DNA from: Paracoccaceae bacterium
Lineage (GTDB): Bacteria; Pseudomonadota; Alphaproteobacteria; Rhodobacterales; Rhodobacteraceae
Reading direction: 5' to 3'
Assembly: GCA_030148745.1 (NCBI GenBank)
Contig: JASBSV010000125.1
Coordinates: 1 to 32,418, forward strand
DNA length: 32,418 bases
The position numbers were made by a program, and so were the translations under genes. The notes under the pieces were generated by a model, which was not told where the DNA came from, ran no database searches, and saw nothing but the letters and a program-made list of their open reading frames with translations. Shown piece by piece: positions 25,178-32,418 of the stretch (the stretch's first letter is position 1; each line of letters opens with the position of its first letter).

Positions 25178-26545
25178 TCAGGCGGCCTTGGCGACAGGCA
25201 GGGTCAGAACCAGCCGCGCGCCACGAGCGACCGGCAGGATCCGCAGATCGCCGCCATGCCGGATAGCAACCGAATGGGCGATGGCAAGGCCAAGGCCGCT
25301 GCCGCCGCTCGGCTCGATCTGAGAAAACCGGCTGAAGGCCACTTTGGTATCTTCGGGCGACAGACCGACACCATCGTCGGAAACGGTAACGGTCGCCGCC
25401 CCGCCCGCGCGCGCCGTCTGCACGGATATCTTCGTCAAATCCGCGCCGCCATGCTTGCGGGCGTTGTCGATCAGGTTCTTCAGCGCCTCGGCGACGAAAA
25501 AACGATCGGCATGGACCGGCAAGGCATCGTCATGCTCCTCCAGCTCAAGCTCGACCCCCGCGGCCAGGATCGACGTGCCGCTCGCTGTGCAAACCTCCCG
25601 GGTCAATTGATTGAGGTCGAATTCATCCAACTCCCCGCTGCGGTGACGCAACCTGTCGAGCGACAAAAGCTGATCGGTGACCCGCGCCGATCCGCGCGAC
25701 GCCTCGATCAGTTCATTAATGCGCCGGTCCTTTTCCTCACCATCGGGCGCGTCTCTGACCGCCTCTGCCATCGACTGAACCGCCGCCACGGGGTTTCGTA
25801 GCTGATGGGCCGCGTCCGAGATAAAGACCTGATGCGCATCGATGCTTTTCTCGACCTGCCCGAAAAGCCGGTTCAGCGTATCGACGATGCCGCGCGCCTC
25901 GGCCGGGACGGGTCGTTTGATCGTGCTCAGATCCTCAGGCGAGCGCGCCGCAATGGCACCCTGCAGATCGACCAGCGGCCGCAGACCGCGCTGAACACCA
26001 AACCAGACAACCAGCGCGAGTGTGACCAGAAGAGCCCCCAGAAGGCCGGCGGCCTTGACGGCGAGATCACGGGCAAAGGCATTACGTTCGCTCATCCGCT
26101 GCCAAACGGTGACGGTCGCATCGCCGCTAAGGTTGCCGATCGTTGTTCGTTCGGTCACCCGCAGAACGCGAACCGGCTCTCCGCGGTAGACCGCCTTGAA
26201 ATATTCCGGCTGATAAGGATCGGCGCGGTGGCGCTTGGGGGCTGCCGGCGGATAGGCATATCCGGTGACGTAAATTCCGCCGGGACCGGTGACATGATAA
26301 AAAACCTCGCCCCCGGTCGCATCGCTGATCAGATCGCGTGTCGAAGGCAAAAGCGCATCACCGCCCGAGATCGCCACATCGCGCGAAATTGCCATCGCGG
26401 TTGCAAGAAGCGACCGGTCAAAAAGAACCTCGGCGGTAGATTGTGCTACCGTATAGCGCCAATACCCCAGCAATATCGCCATCAGCAGAAGCGGCGCCAG
26501 AATCAGAGCAAAAAGCCGCGAGCGCAAAGAGAGCGAGGCGCGCAT
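25178..26545 (-). CDS. tctE: Sensor histidine kinase, TctE-like
   Basis: A 455-residue membrane kinase. A membrane helix at about 10-28, a periplasmic sensor domain to about 160 and a second helix at about 164-184 are followed by HAMP-like sequence. The phosphoacceptor H247 is in ISDAAHQLRNPVAAVQSMAE. The ATPase boxes are N (ALKNLIDNARKHG), G1 (DDGVGL) and G2 (GGSGLGLAIA). It overlaps the regulator gene by one base (TGATG). Placed next to a tripartite tricarboxylate transporter, it most likely senses the transported acid and drives the TctD partner. Confidence 0.87.
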   Translation of the reverse strand: MRASLSLRSRLFALILAPLLLMAILLGYWRYTVAQSTAEVLFDRSLLATAMAISRDVAISGGDALLPSTRDLISDATGGEVFYHVTGPGGIYVTGYAYPPAAPKRHRADPYQPEYFKAVYRGEPVRVLRVTERTTIGNLSGDATVTVWQRMSERNAFARDLAVKAAGLLGALLVTLALVVWFGVQRGLRPLVDLQGAIAARSPEDLSTIKRPVPAEARGIVDTLNRLFGQVEKSIDAHQVFISDAAHQLRNPVAAVQSMAEAVRDAPDGEEKDRRINELIEASRGSARVTDQLLSLDRLRHRSGELDEFDLNQLTREVCTASGTSILAAGVELELEEHDDALPVHADRFFVAEALKNLIDNARKHGGADLTKISVQTARAGGAATVTVSDDGVGLSPEDTKVAFSRFSQIEPSGGSGLGLAIAHSVAIRHGGDLRILPVARGARLVLTLPVAKAA

Positions 26546-27213
26546 CAGCCACCCGCCTCAAGCAGGTACCCAAGGCCACGGGCCGTTTTGATGACAACGC
26601 CATAAGGGGCCAGACGCTTGCGCAGGCGCGAGACATGAGGCTCAATCGCCGTGCTGTCGACATCCGCGCCTACACCATAGACATGATCGGTCAGAAGAGC
26701 CCGCGAAACCAGCCGCCCGCGCCGATCCAGCAGGCATTCAAGCGTTGCCAGCTCCCGGCGCGGCAACTCCAGCGGTACGCCGTCCGAGAGCAATTGCCGC
26801 GCGGTCCGGTCAAACTCCAGCCCGCCAATAACCTCGCGCGCGCCATAGTCCAGTTCCTTGCGGCGCGACAGGGCACGGATGCGCGCCTCAAGCTCGTCCA
26901 TCTCAAACGGCTTTACCAGATAATCATCCGCCCCGGCGTCAAGCCCGGCAACCCGGTCGCGCGTTTCACTGCGCGCGGTCAGCAGGATCACCGGCGCGCC
27001 GTCGCCGCGCCGGCGCAAGGCACGTAGCAACTCAAGCCCGCTTTGGCCCGGAAGATTGATGTCCAGAACGATCAGATCGGCGCCTTCACGCGCCAGAAAC
27101 GCATCCGCCTCGCCGCCGTGGTGAAGAACATCCGCCGAATGCCCGCGATCGCGCAGCTGATAGGCGATTGCATTGGCAAGTGTCTTGTTGTCCTCAATGA
27201 TGGCGATCCGCAA
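26545..27213 (-). CDS. tctD: OmpR-family response regulator, TctD-like
   Basis: A 222-residue regulator. The receiver domain has acidic E7 and D8, phosphoacceptor D51 (VLDINLPGQSG), the threonine in LLTARS and the lysine in VKPFEM. The C-terminal winged helix contains ALLTDHVYG and HVSRLRKRLAPYG. I set the start at TTG 27213, giving the usual beginning M-R-I-A-I-I-E-D, with GGGAG about 7 bases upstream; an earlier ATG at 27249 adds twelve unlikely residues. It is divergent from the transporter gene tctC and presumably activates it. Confidence 0.87.
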   Translation of the reverse strand: MRIAIIEDNKTLANAIAYQLRDRGHSADVLHHGGEADAFLAREGADLIVLDINLPGQSGLELLRALRRRGDGAPVILLTARSETRDRVAGLDAGADDYLVKPFEMDELEARIRALSRRKELDYGAREVIGGLEFDRTARQLLSDGVPLELPRRELATLECLLDRRGRLVSRALLTDHVYGVGADVDSTAIEPHVSRLRKRLAPYGVVIKTARGLGYLLEAGG

Positions 27214-27251
27214 TTTTATCTCCCGCAAGCTTGGCGCAAGGTTGGCCATAC

Positions 27252-27264
27252 ATGTTCAGAACAT
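27252..27264. promoter_or_regulatory. Perfect palindrome between tctD and tctC
   Basis: ATGTTC, A, GAACAT: a 13-bp perfect palindrome 39 bp from the tctD start and 90 bp from the tctC start. A second short repeat, GGGGA/TCCCC around ATCAA, follows at 27270-27284. Either could be the TctD or RNA-polymerase-proximal control site of this divergent promoter region. Confidence 0.4.
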
Positions 27265-27297
27265 CGTCAGGGGAATCAATCCCCGATTTCACACGAA

Positions 27298-27334
27298 CAC
27301 AGTGGTGGCAGGGAGGCCGCCACCTGTGGTTTTC
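27298..27334 (+). promoter_or_regulatory. Hairpin with T-run in the tctC leader (attenuator-like)
   Basis: CACAG-TG-GTGGC (27298-27309, two bases bulged) pairs with GCCACCTGTG (27319-27328) across a 9-base loop, followed by GTTTTC. It looks like an intrinsic terminator, yet no plus-strand gene lies upstream that needs one. It sits about 7 bases before the Shine-Dalgarno AAGGGAGGA of tctC, so attenuation or mRNA 5' stabilisation is plausible. Confidence 0.45.
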
Positions 27335-27354
27335 TGGTCATAAGGGAGGAACAC

Positions 27355-28443
27355 ATGACCATTTCCAGATTTACACGTCGCGCATTCATCGGGATCCTTG
27401 CAGCCGCCGGTCTGGCCGCGCCAGCATCCGCTCAGGTGGATTTCAGCGGCAAAACCATCGAATGGGTAATCCCCTTTTCGGAAACCGGCGGCTCGGCCAA
27501 ATGGGCAAACTTTTTTGCGCCGCTTTTATCTCAGGCCCTGCCCGGCCAACCCACGGTGGTGGTCAAATTCATGCCCGGTGCCGGTTCGACCAAGGGCGCG
27601 AACTGGTTCCAGCAGCAGACCGGAGGCGATGGCACATTGCTATTCGGCACGTCGGGGTCGACCCAGTTTCCCTATCTTCTGGGCGATCCGCGCGTGCGCT
27701 ATGAATACAAGGACTGGAACCCGGTCATGGCAAGCGGGACCGGAGGCGTTGCCTATCTGAACGCTAAGGACGGCGCGAAATTCGATGGCTCGGCCAACAA
27801 GCTCAAAGGCATCGATTTCATCTATGGCAGCCAGGGCGCAACCCGGCTTGACCTGGTGCCGCTTCTGGCCTGGCAAATGCTTGGCATGAGCGTCGAGCCG
27901 GTATTCGGCATCAAGGGCCGCGGCGACGGCCGGCTGATGTTCGAGCGGGGCGAGGCGACGATCGATTACCAGACCTCATCTGGCTATCTGGGCGGCTCGG
28001 CCGATCTTGTCGCCTCGGGCAAGGCCGTTCCGATGATGACGTGGGGCGCGCTGGACGCTGACGGCAATATCGTTCGCGACCCGACATTCCCCGACATCCC
28101 CACCTTCAAGGAAGTCTGCCAAGCGACAGACGGCTGTGAAACCTCGGGCGATGCTTGGGAAGCCTGGAAAGCCTTCTTCGTCGCCGGTTTTTCCTCGCAG
28201 AAAATCGCGTTTTTGCCGGCAGGGACATCGCAGGACATCATCGACACCTATGTCAAAGCCTTCGAAGCGGTGCGCAATCGGCCTGATTTCGCAAAAATCT
28301 CGTCCAAGCGCGTAGGCAAATACCCGATGTTCGTGGGCGCCGGTGCCAAAGCGGCCGTCAAGACCGCAACCACGGTGCCGGAAAGCGCCAAGAGCTATGT
28401 TCTGAACTGGCTCAAAGAAGCTTACGGTGTCGAACTGAAGTAA
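27355..28443 (+). CDS. tctC: Tripartite tricarboxylate transporter substrate-binding protein (TctC/Bug family)
   Basis: A 362-residue periplasmic binding protein. The N-terminus has a twin-arginine motif TRRAFIG (R8, R9) and a signal peptide ending in PASAQ (about 27). The mature part begins VDFSGKTIEWVIPFSETGGSAKWANFF and then FMPGAGSTKGANWF, the Bug-family ligand loops. Start ATG 27355 has AAGGGAGGA 5 bases upstream. It delivers a carboxylic acid to the TctAB membrane unit encoded downstream. The ligand is probably a tricarboxylate, judged from the prpF- and tcuA-like neighbours. Confidence 0.9.
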   Translation: MTISRFTRRAFIGILAAAGLAAPASAQVDFSGKTIEWVIPFSETGGSAKWANFFAPLLSQALPGQPTVVVKFMPGAGSTKGANWFQQQTGGDGTLLFGTSGSTQFPYLLGDPRVRYEYKDWNPVMASGTGGVAYLNAKDGAKFDGSANKLKGIDFIYGSQGATRLDLVPLLAWQMLGMSVEPVFGIKGRGDGRLMFERGEATIDYQTSSGYLGGSADLVASGKAVPMMTWGALDADGNIVRDPTFPDIPTFKEVCQATDGCETSGDAWEAWKAFFVAGFSSQKIAFLPAGTSQDIIDTYVKAFEAVRNRPDFAKISSKRVGKYPMFVGAGAKAAVKTATTVPESAKSYVLNWLKEAYGVELK

Positions 28444-28452
28444 TCGCACACC

Positions 28453-28488
28453 GCCGGGCGCGCTGCATCAGCCTGCTGGGCGCCCGGC
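28453..28488 (+). promoter_or_regulatory. Stable hairpin between tctC and tctAB
   Basis: GCCGGGCGC (28453-28461) and GCGCCCGGC (28480-28488) are perfect 9-bp arms around an 18-base loop, 10 bases after the tctC stop. No T-run follows. Such hairpins between a binding-protein gene and its membrane-protein gene often protect the upstream message, so that more binding protein than channel is made. That role is inferred. Confidence 0.6.
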
Positions 28489-28527
28489 ACAGATCCCCTT
28501 ACTCTTCCCCCTACGAAAGTCGATATC

Positions 28528-30558
28528 GTGGAGATGTTTGCAACCGCCCTTCCCGCGCTGGGTGATGCCTGGGCCCTTATTTTGCAGCCTGTCGTTCTGG
28601 GCTATCTGGTGATGGGCGTTGCCATGGGCCTTGCGATCGGGGTTTTTCCGGGACTTGGCGGCATTGCCGGGCTTTCCCTGCTTCTGCCGTTCATGTTCGG
28701 CATGGACCCGGTGCTGGGTCTGGCGCTGATGATCGGCATGGTCGCGGTTGTCCCGACATCCGACACTTTTGCCTCGGTTCTTCTGGGGATACCGGGAAGC
28801 TCTGCCTCGCAGGCCACGGTCCTTGACGGGTTTCCCATGGCCAAGAAGGGCGAGGCGGCGCGCGCCTTGTCGGCCGCATTCGCCTCATCGCTATTCGGCG
28901 GTCTGGTAGGGGCAAGCTTTCTGACGCTGTTTATCCTGATCGCGCGGCCCATCGTTCTGGCCTTCGGCCTGCCCGAAATGCTGATGATCACAATCCTGGG
29001 CCTTTCTATGGTTGCGGTTCTGGCCGGACGCATCGCTTTCAAGGGCCTGGCGGCGGCCGGACTGGGCCTGATGGTGGGCACCATCGGCGAGGCGGACGCA
29101 GGCGGGTCGCTGCGCATGGCCACCTATGACATCCCCTATCTGACCGACGGGCTGAAACTTGTCATCGTGGGTCTTGGTATCTTTGCCATCCCCGAGATCG
29201 TCTCGCTCTTGCGGCAGGACCGGTCAATCTCGCAGGGCGCAAGCCTTGGCGCGGGCTGGATGGAAGGCGTGCGCGACTGGCTTGCCAACATATGGCTTTC
29301 AGTGCGCTGTTCGATCATCGGGGTGATCGTCGGGGTGATCCCGGGGCTTGGCGGGTCGGTGGTGGACTGGATCGCCTATGGCCACACGGTCCAGACCACG
29401 AAGGACAAATCGAAATTCGGCAAGGGCGAGGTTCGCGGCGTGATCGGCCCCGAAAGCTCTAACAACGCCAAAGAGGGCGGCGGGCTGGTCCCCACGCTTT
29501 TGTTCGGGATACCGGGATCGGGATCGATGGCGATCTTCATCGGCGCGATTGCCCTGCTTGGTTCGGGCGATATCGAGGTGGGCCCGTCGATGCTCAAGAA
29601 CAACCTCGACATCACCTATTCCATCGTCTGGCTGCTGGCACTGGCCAATGTCGTGGGAACGATCCTCTGCATCGCTGCCTCGGGTCCGATTGCGCGGCTG
29701 ACCACGATCCGCTTTACCTACCTCGCCCCGTTTCTTTTCATGCTGATCAGTTTTGCCGCTTTTCAGTCCGGCCAGAATTTCGAAGACCTTCTGGCCCTCT
29801 ACGCGATGGGTTTGGTCGGGATCTTCCTGCGACGTTTCGACTGGTCCCGGCCGGCTTTTCTGATCGGTTTCGTGCTGTCCAATCCGGTCGAGAAATTCTC
29901 CAATCAGGCTTTTCAGATCGCCAGCTTCCGCTTTCGCAAAAGCTTTGAGGGTGGGATGGACTATGTCTTCAGCCCGATCGTTATCGTCCTGATCATCATC
30001 ACCGTCATCTCGGTCGTTCTGGGCATCCGTCAGGCAAAATCCATCATGTCCGAGGGCGAGATGCAGTCAGGCCAAAAGCGCGCGCCGCTGATATTCCTGC
30101 TGGTGATCGCCGGCTATCTGATCACGGCCCTGATCAATGCCAGCCTGATCCCCAACCACAATATGACTGACAAGATCGTGCCGCTGGTGGTGGGCTCGAC
30201 CGCGCTGCTCTGTTGCCTGATCCTGCTTGTTCAGATGATCCGCAAACCCGAGGGCGATATGATCTTTGCCGACAGGGAAATCGCCGGAGAGGACGCCGAC
30301 GCGCCCTATGGCCTTTGGTCCACACTGGCGTGGTTCGCCGGGCTGATCGCCGCAACCTGGTTTGTCGGCTTTATCCTGGCGCTTATCGGGTTTCTTGTCG
30401 CCTTCCTGCGGGTGCGTGCAGGCGCCGGCTGGGTCAAAACCCTTGTTTTGACGGCCTGCGGCGTCGCCTTCATGAGCCTTATGGCCGGGGCGCTGAACCG
30501 CGACTTTCCGCCGGGACTTTTGCAGGGAGCGTTTGATTTGCCATGGCCACTGAAATGA
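28528..30558 (+). CDS. TctA-TctB fusion, tripartite tricarboxylate transporter membrane protein
   Basis: A 676-residue membrane protein. Residues 1 to about 500 are TctA: the repeated glycine-rich loops GVFPGLGGIAGLSLLLP (38-54) and GVIPGLGGSVVDWIAYGH, plus GIPGSGSMAIFIGA. Residues about 510-665 are a separate four-helix TctB/DUF1468 domain (SGQKRAPLIFLLVIAGYLITALI ... LWSTLAWFAGLIAATWFVGF). TctB is usually a separate gene of about 150 codons; here it is fused behind TctA and no free tctB is present. Start GTG 28528 or ATG 28534; neither has a clear ribosome site. It imports the acid bound by TctC using the ion gradient. Confidence 0.88.
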   Translation: MEMFATALPALGDAWALILQPVVLGYLVMGVAMGLAIGVFPGLGGIAGLSLLLPFMFGMDPVLGLALMIGMVAVVPTSDTFASVLLGIPGSSASQATVLDGFPMAKKGEAARALSAAFASSLFGGLVGASFLTLFILIARPIVLAFGLPEMLMITILGLSMVAVLAGRIAFKGLAAAGLGLMVGTIGEADAGGSLRMATYDIPYLTDGLKLVIVGLGIFAIPEIVSLLRQDRSISQGASLGAGWMEGVRDWLANIWLSVRCSIIGVIVGVIPGLGGSVVDWIAYGHTVQTTKDKSKFGKGEVRGVIGPESSNNAKEGGGLVPTLLFGIPGSGSMAIFIGAIALLGSGDIEVGPSMLKNNLDITYSIVWLLALANVVGTILCIAASGPIARLTTIRFTYLAPFLFMLISFAAFQSGQNFEDLLALYAMGLVGIFLRRFDWSRPAFLIGFVLSNPVEKFSNQAFQIASFRFRKSFEGGMDYVFSPIVIVLIIITVISVVLGIRQAKSIMSEGEMQSGQKRAPLIFLLVIAGYLITALINASLIPNHNMTDKIVPLVVGSTALLCCLILLVQMIRKPEGDMIFADREIAGEDADAPYGLWSTLAWFAGLIAATWFVGFILALIGFLVAFLRVRAGAGWVKTLVLTACGVAFMSLMAGALNRDFPPGLLQGAFDLPWPLK

Positions 30559-31649
30559 CCCAGACAGCCATCCCATATATTTTCATGCGCGGGGGAACAT
30601 CGCGTGGGCCATATTTCCGGCGCGAGGACCTGCCAGAGGACCGCGACAGGCTGAGCAAGGTTCTGATCGCCGTGCTGGGGTCGGGCCATCCGCTGAATAT
30701 CGACGGGATCGGCGGCGGCGCGGCAGTGACCACCAAAGTAGCGATGCTGTCACGTTCGCAAGAGGATGGGGTCGATATCGACTATTTCTTCGCTCAGGTT
30801 TCGGTTCTGGATCAGCTGGTCGATTTCAAACCGACCTGCGGAAACATGCTTTCGGGGGTTGGGGCGGCAGCCATCGAAATGGGCCTGATCAAGGCCAGCG
30901 GCGATGTCACCCCGGTCAGAATTAGGGCGACCAATACCGGCGCTCTTGTGCTGGCCATGGTGCCCACGCCCAGCGGTAGGCCGGGCTATGAGGGCGACAC
31001 CTCGATCGCTGGGGTGCCCGGCACCGCCGCCCCGGTCGCGCTGACCTTCAACGGTGTCGTCGGCTCATCAACGGGGGCTTTCCTGCCGACCGGCAATCTG
31101 CGCGATACCATCGACGGGATTGAGGTGACCTGTATGGATGTCGCCATGCCTCTGGCCATCGCACGGGCCTCGGACTTCGGTCTGACCGGCCATGAAAGCG
31201 CCGCAGAGCTTGATGAAAACCGCGCCTTTTTTGCGCGAATGGAGACGATCCGGCAGAAGGCAGGTGCCCTGATGGGCATGGGGGATGTATCGCAATCGGT
31301 GACGCCGAAGTTCGGGCTGTTGGCCCCGGCGGCCGCAGGTGGCGCCATTGCCGCACGTTATTTCATGCCATGGAACACCCACCCCTCGATGGCGGTGACC
31401 GGGGCGCAATGTCTGGCATCTTGCGCGTTGACGCCGGGCACGGTCGCCGACGGGATGCTGTCCCGCCCTACGCAAAGCCCCGCCAAGGTGGTGCTGGAAC
31501 ACGCCGCCGGAGAAATCGAGGTTCTGATCGATTTCTCCGATGAGGACGGCTTTAGCCTGCATGCGGCCGGTCTGGTTCGCACGGCACGCAAACTGGCCGA
31601 TGGGCATGTCTATATCCCGTATTCAATCTGGCCCGGCCCCGGCAGCTGA
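30555..31649 (+). CDS. PrpF/4-oxalomesaconate tautomerase family isomerase (aconitate isomerase-like)
   Basis: A 364-residue isomerase. MRGGTSRG (11-18), TTKVAML with K61, and PTCGNMLSGVG with C95 are the PrpF-family substrate and acid-base residues. I prefer ATG 30555: it gives an ATGA overlap with the transporter stop and an N-terminus (MTQTAIPYIFMRGG) that lines up with the start of GalD-type proteins. ATG 30543 is the alternative. Family members move a C=C bond in di- or tricarboxylates (aconitate, 4-oxalomesaconate, methylitaconate). Beside TctCAB and a TcuA-like dehydrogenase, cis/trans-aconitate isomerisation is the best guess. Confidence 0.85.
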   Translation: MTQTAIPYIFMRGGTSRGPYFRREDLPEDRDRLSKVLIAVLGSGHPLNIDGIGGGAAVTTKVAMLSRSQEDGVDIDYFFAQVSVLDQLVDFKPTCGNMLSGVGAAAIEMGLIKASGDVTPVRIRATNTGALVLAMVPTPSGRPGYEGDTSIAGVPGTAAPVALTFNGVVGSSTGAFLPTGNLRDTIDGIEVTCMDVAMPLAIARASDFGLTGHESAAELDENRAFFARMETIRQKAGALMGMGDVSQSVTPKFGLLAPAAAGGAIAARYFMPWNTHPSMAVTGAQCLASCALTPGTVADGMLSRPTQSPAKVVLEHAAGEIEVLIDFSDEDGFSLHAAGLVRTARKLADGHVYIPYSIWPGPGS

Positions 31650-31651
31650 CC

Positions 31652-32418
31652 ATGACGAACGACTATGACATCGCCATCATCGGTGGCGGCAACGCGGCGC
31701 TTTGCGCGGCCATCACAGCGGCCGAGGCTGGGGCCAGAGTGCTCATTCTGGAAACCGCCCCAAAACCTTATCGTGGCGGCAATTCGCGCCACACGAGAAA
31801 TTTCCGCTGTATGCACTCGGGGCCACTTTCAGTGCTTGAGGGCACATATGACGAAGCCGAATACCTTGCCGATCTGATGAAGGTCACCGGCGGCAAGACA
31901 GATGAGAAACTGGCGCGACTGGTAATCCGATCCTCGGAACAATGCCTGCCGTGGATGGAAAAACATGGCATTCACTTCCAACCCTCGTTGTCGGGGACAT
32001 TGTCGCTGGCACGGACCAATGCTTTCTTTCTGGGCGGGGGCAAGGCGCTGGTGAACGCTTATTACCGAACCGCAGCGCGTCTAGGGATCAAAGTGATTTA
32101 CGAGGCCCATGTCAGCCATCTGGCGCTGGATGGCGACCGGATCGCCCAAGTGGAGTATACCAAAGATGACCAGACCCACAGGATCACGCCCCGCGCGGTG
32201 ATCGTCGCCTCGGGCGGCTTTCAGGCCGATCTGGATTGGCTGACCCGCGCCTGGGGGCCAGCGGCCCAGAATTTCCTGATCCGCGGCACGCCCTACAACC
32301 GCGGCGTGGTTCTGGCCGATCTGCTGGACCAGGGGGTGCAGTCGGTGGGCGATCCCACCCAATGCCACGCCGTCGCAATCGACGGGCGGGCCCCCAAATT
32401 CGACGGCGGCATCGTCAC
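31652..32418 (+). CDS. tcuA: FAD-dependent tricarballylate dehydrogenase-like protein, 3' end outside the window
   Basis: The first 255 residues of a fumarate reductase/succinate dehydrogenase-family flavoprotein, open to the window end. IIGGGNAALCAA (9-20) is the FAD-binding site, GGNSRHTRNFRCMH follows in the usual TcuA position, and IVASGGFQADLDWL marks the second dinucleotide element. Salmonella TcuA oxidises tricarballylate to cis-aconitate. The ATG lies 2 bp after the isomerase stop. The remaining 200 or so residues, with the catalytic arginine and histidine, cannot be seen. Confidence 0.82.
   Translation, partial: MTNDYDIAIIGGGNAALCAAITAAEAGARVLILETAPKPYRGGNSRHTRNFRCMHSGPLSVLEGTYDEAEYLADLMKVTGGKTDEKLARLVIRSSEQCLPWMEKHGIHFQPSLSGTLSLARTNAFFLGGGKALVNAYYRTAARLGIKVIYEAHVSHLALDGDRIAQVEYTKDDQTHRITPRAVIVASGGFQADLDWLTRAWGPAAQNFLIRGTPYNRGVVLADLLDQGVQSVGDPTQCHAVAIDGRAPKFDGGIV

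Noticed and set aside
30555..31649. The PrpF-family gene as 3-methylitaconate isomerase, a later step of the E. barkeri nicotinate route
   Set aside because: It lies more than 20 kb from the nicotinate module in a different transcription unit, and its direct neighbours are a tricarboxylate transporter and a TcuA-like dehydrogenase.
1..32418. CRISPR arrays, tRNA/rRNA genes, insertion sequences and phage genes
   Set aside because: I saw no repeat-spacer pattern, no tRNA-like arm sequences in the gaps and no transposase, integrase or phage-type proteins.

Overview
The window is GC-rich and tightly packed. Most adjacent genes on the same strand overlap by 1-16 bp, often as ATGA. The gene types suggest a metabolically versatile alphaproteobacterium, most likely of the Rhodobacterales/roseobacter kind: homogentisate genes, tripartite tricarboxylate (Tct) and branched-chain (Liv) transporters, Tat-like signals on solute-binding proteins, and a B-type haem-copper oxidase. 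That placement is inference from gene content only. I see no insertion sequence, phage gene, CRISPR array, rRNA or tRNA.

Region 1 (about 1-13660) looks like a complete reductive N-heteroaromatic (nicotinate-type) degradation module. A plus-strand operon (24-6269) encodes a molybdenum hydroxylase with its Fe-S and Mo domains fused, a 6-hydroxynicotinate reductase homologue, a UPF0280/ApbE-like protein and two tandem DUF1185 proteins. A MarR regulator follows. Convergent to it is an amidohydrolase that keeps every metal ligand of Eubacterium barkeri enamidase at the same numbering plus one. Divergent from the amidohydrolase is a ferredoxin-NADP+ reductase, and then a five-gene Liv-type ABC importer on the minus strand. 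A shared operator-like element (GTTAG/TATACAAA type) precedes the amidohydrolase, the reductase and the importer, so they probably form one regulon. The expected route is nicotinate to 6-hydroxynicotinate to 1,4,5,6-tetrahydro-6-oxonicotinate to 2-formylglutarate plus ammonia. It is known from an anaerobic fermenter and, for the first steps, from some Proteobacteria.

Region 2 (14169-17200, minus) encodes CuA subunit II and haem/CuB subunit I of a ba3-like B-type oxidase, followed by a membrane-anchored, Met-rich cupredoxin.

Region 3 (17550-23819, minus) is a homogentisate operon: hmgA, an MBL hydrolase, fumarylacetoacetase, a second MBL protein with a degenerate metal motif, an FAD aromatic hydroxylase and a 61-residue DUF2783 protein. 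The last pair resembles the two-component 3-hydroxyphenylacetate 6-hydroxylase MhaAB, which makes homogentisate. No maleylacetoacetate isomerase is present.

Region 4 (24116-32418) has a zinc-free MDR-family reductase, then a TctE/TctD two-component system divergent from a tripartite tricarboxylate transporter (TctC and a TctA-TctB fusion). A PrpF-family isomerase and a tricarballylate-dehydrogenase-like flavoprotein (TcuA, cut by the window end) follow. This looks like a sensing, uptake and oxidation module for tricarballylate/aconitate-like acids.
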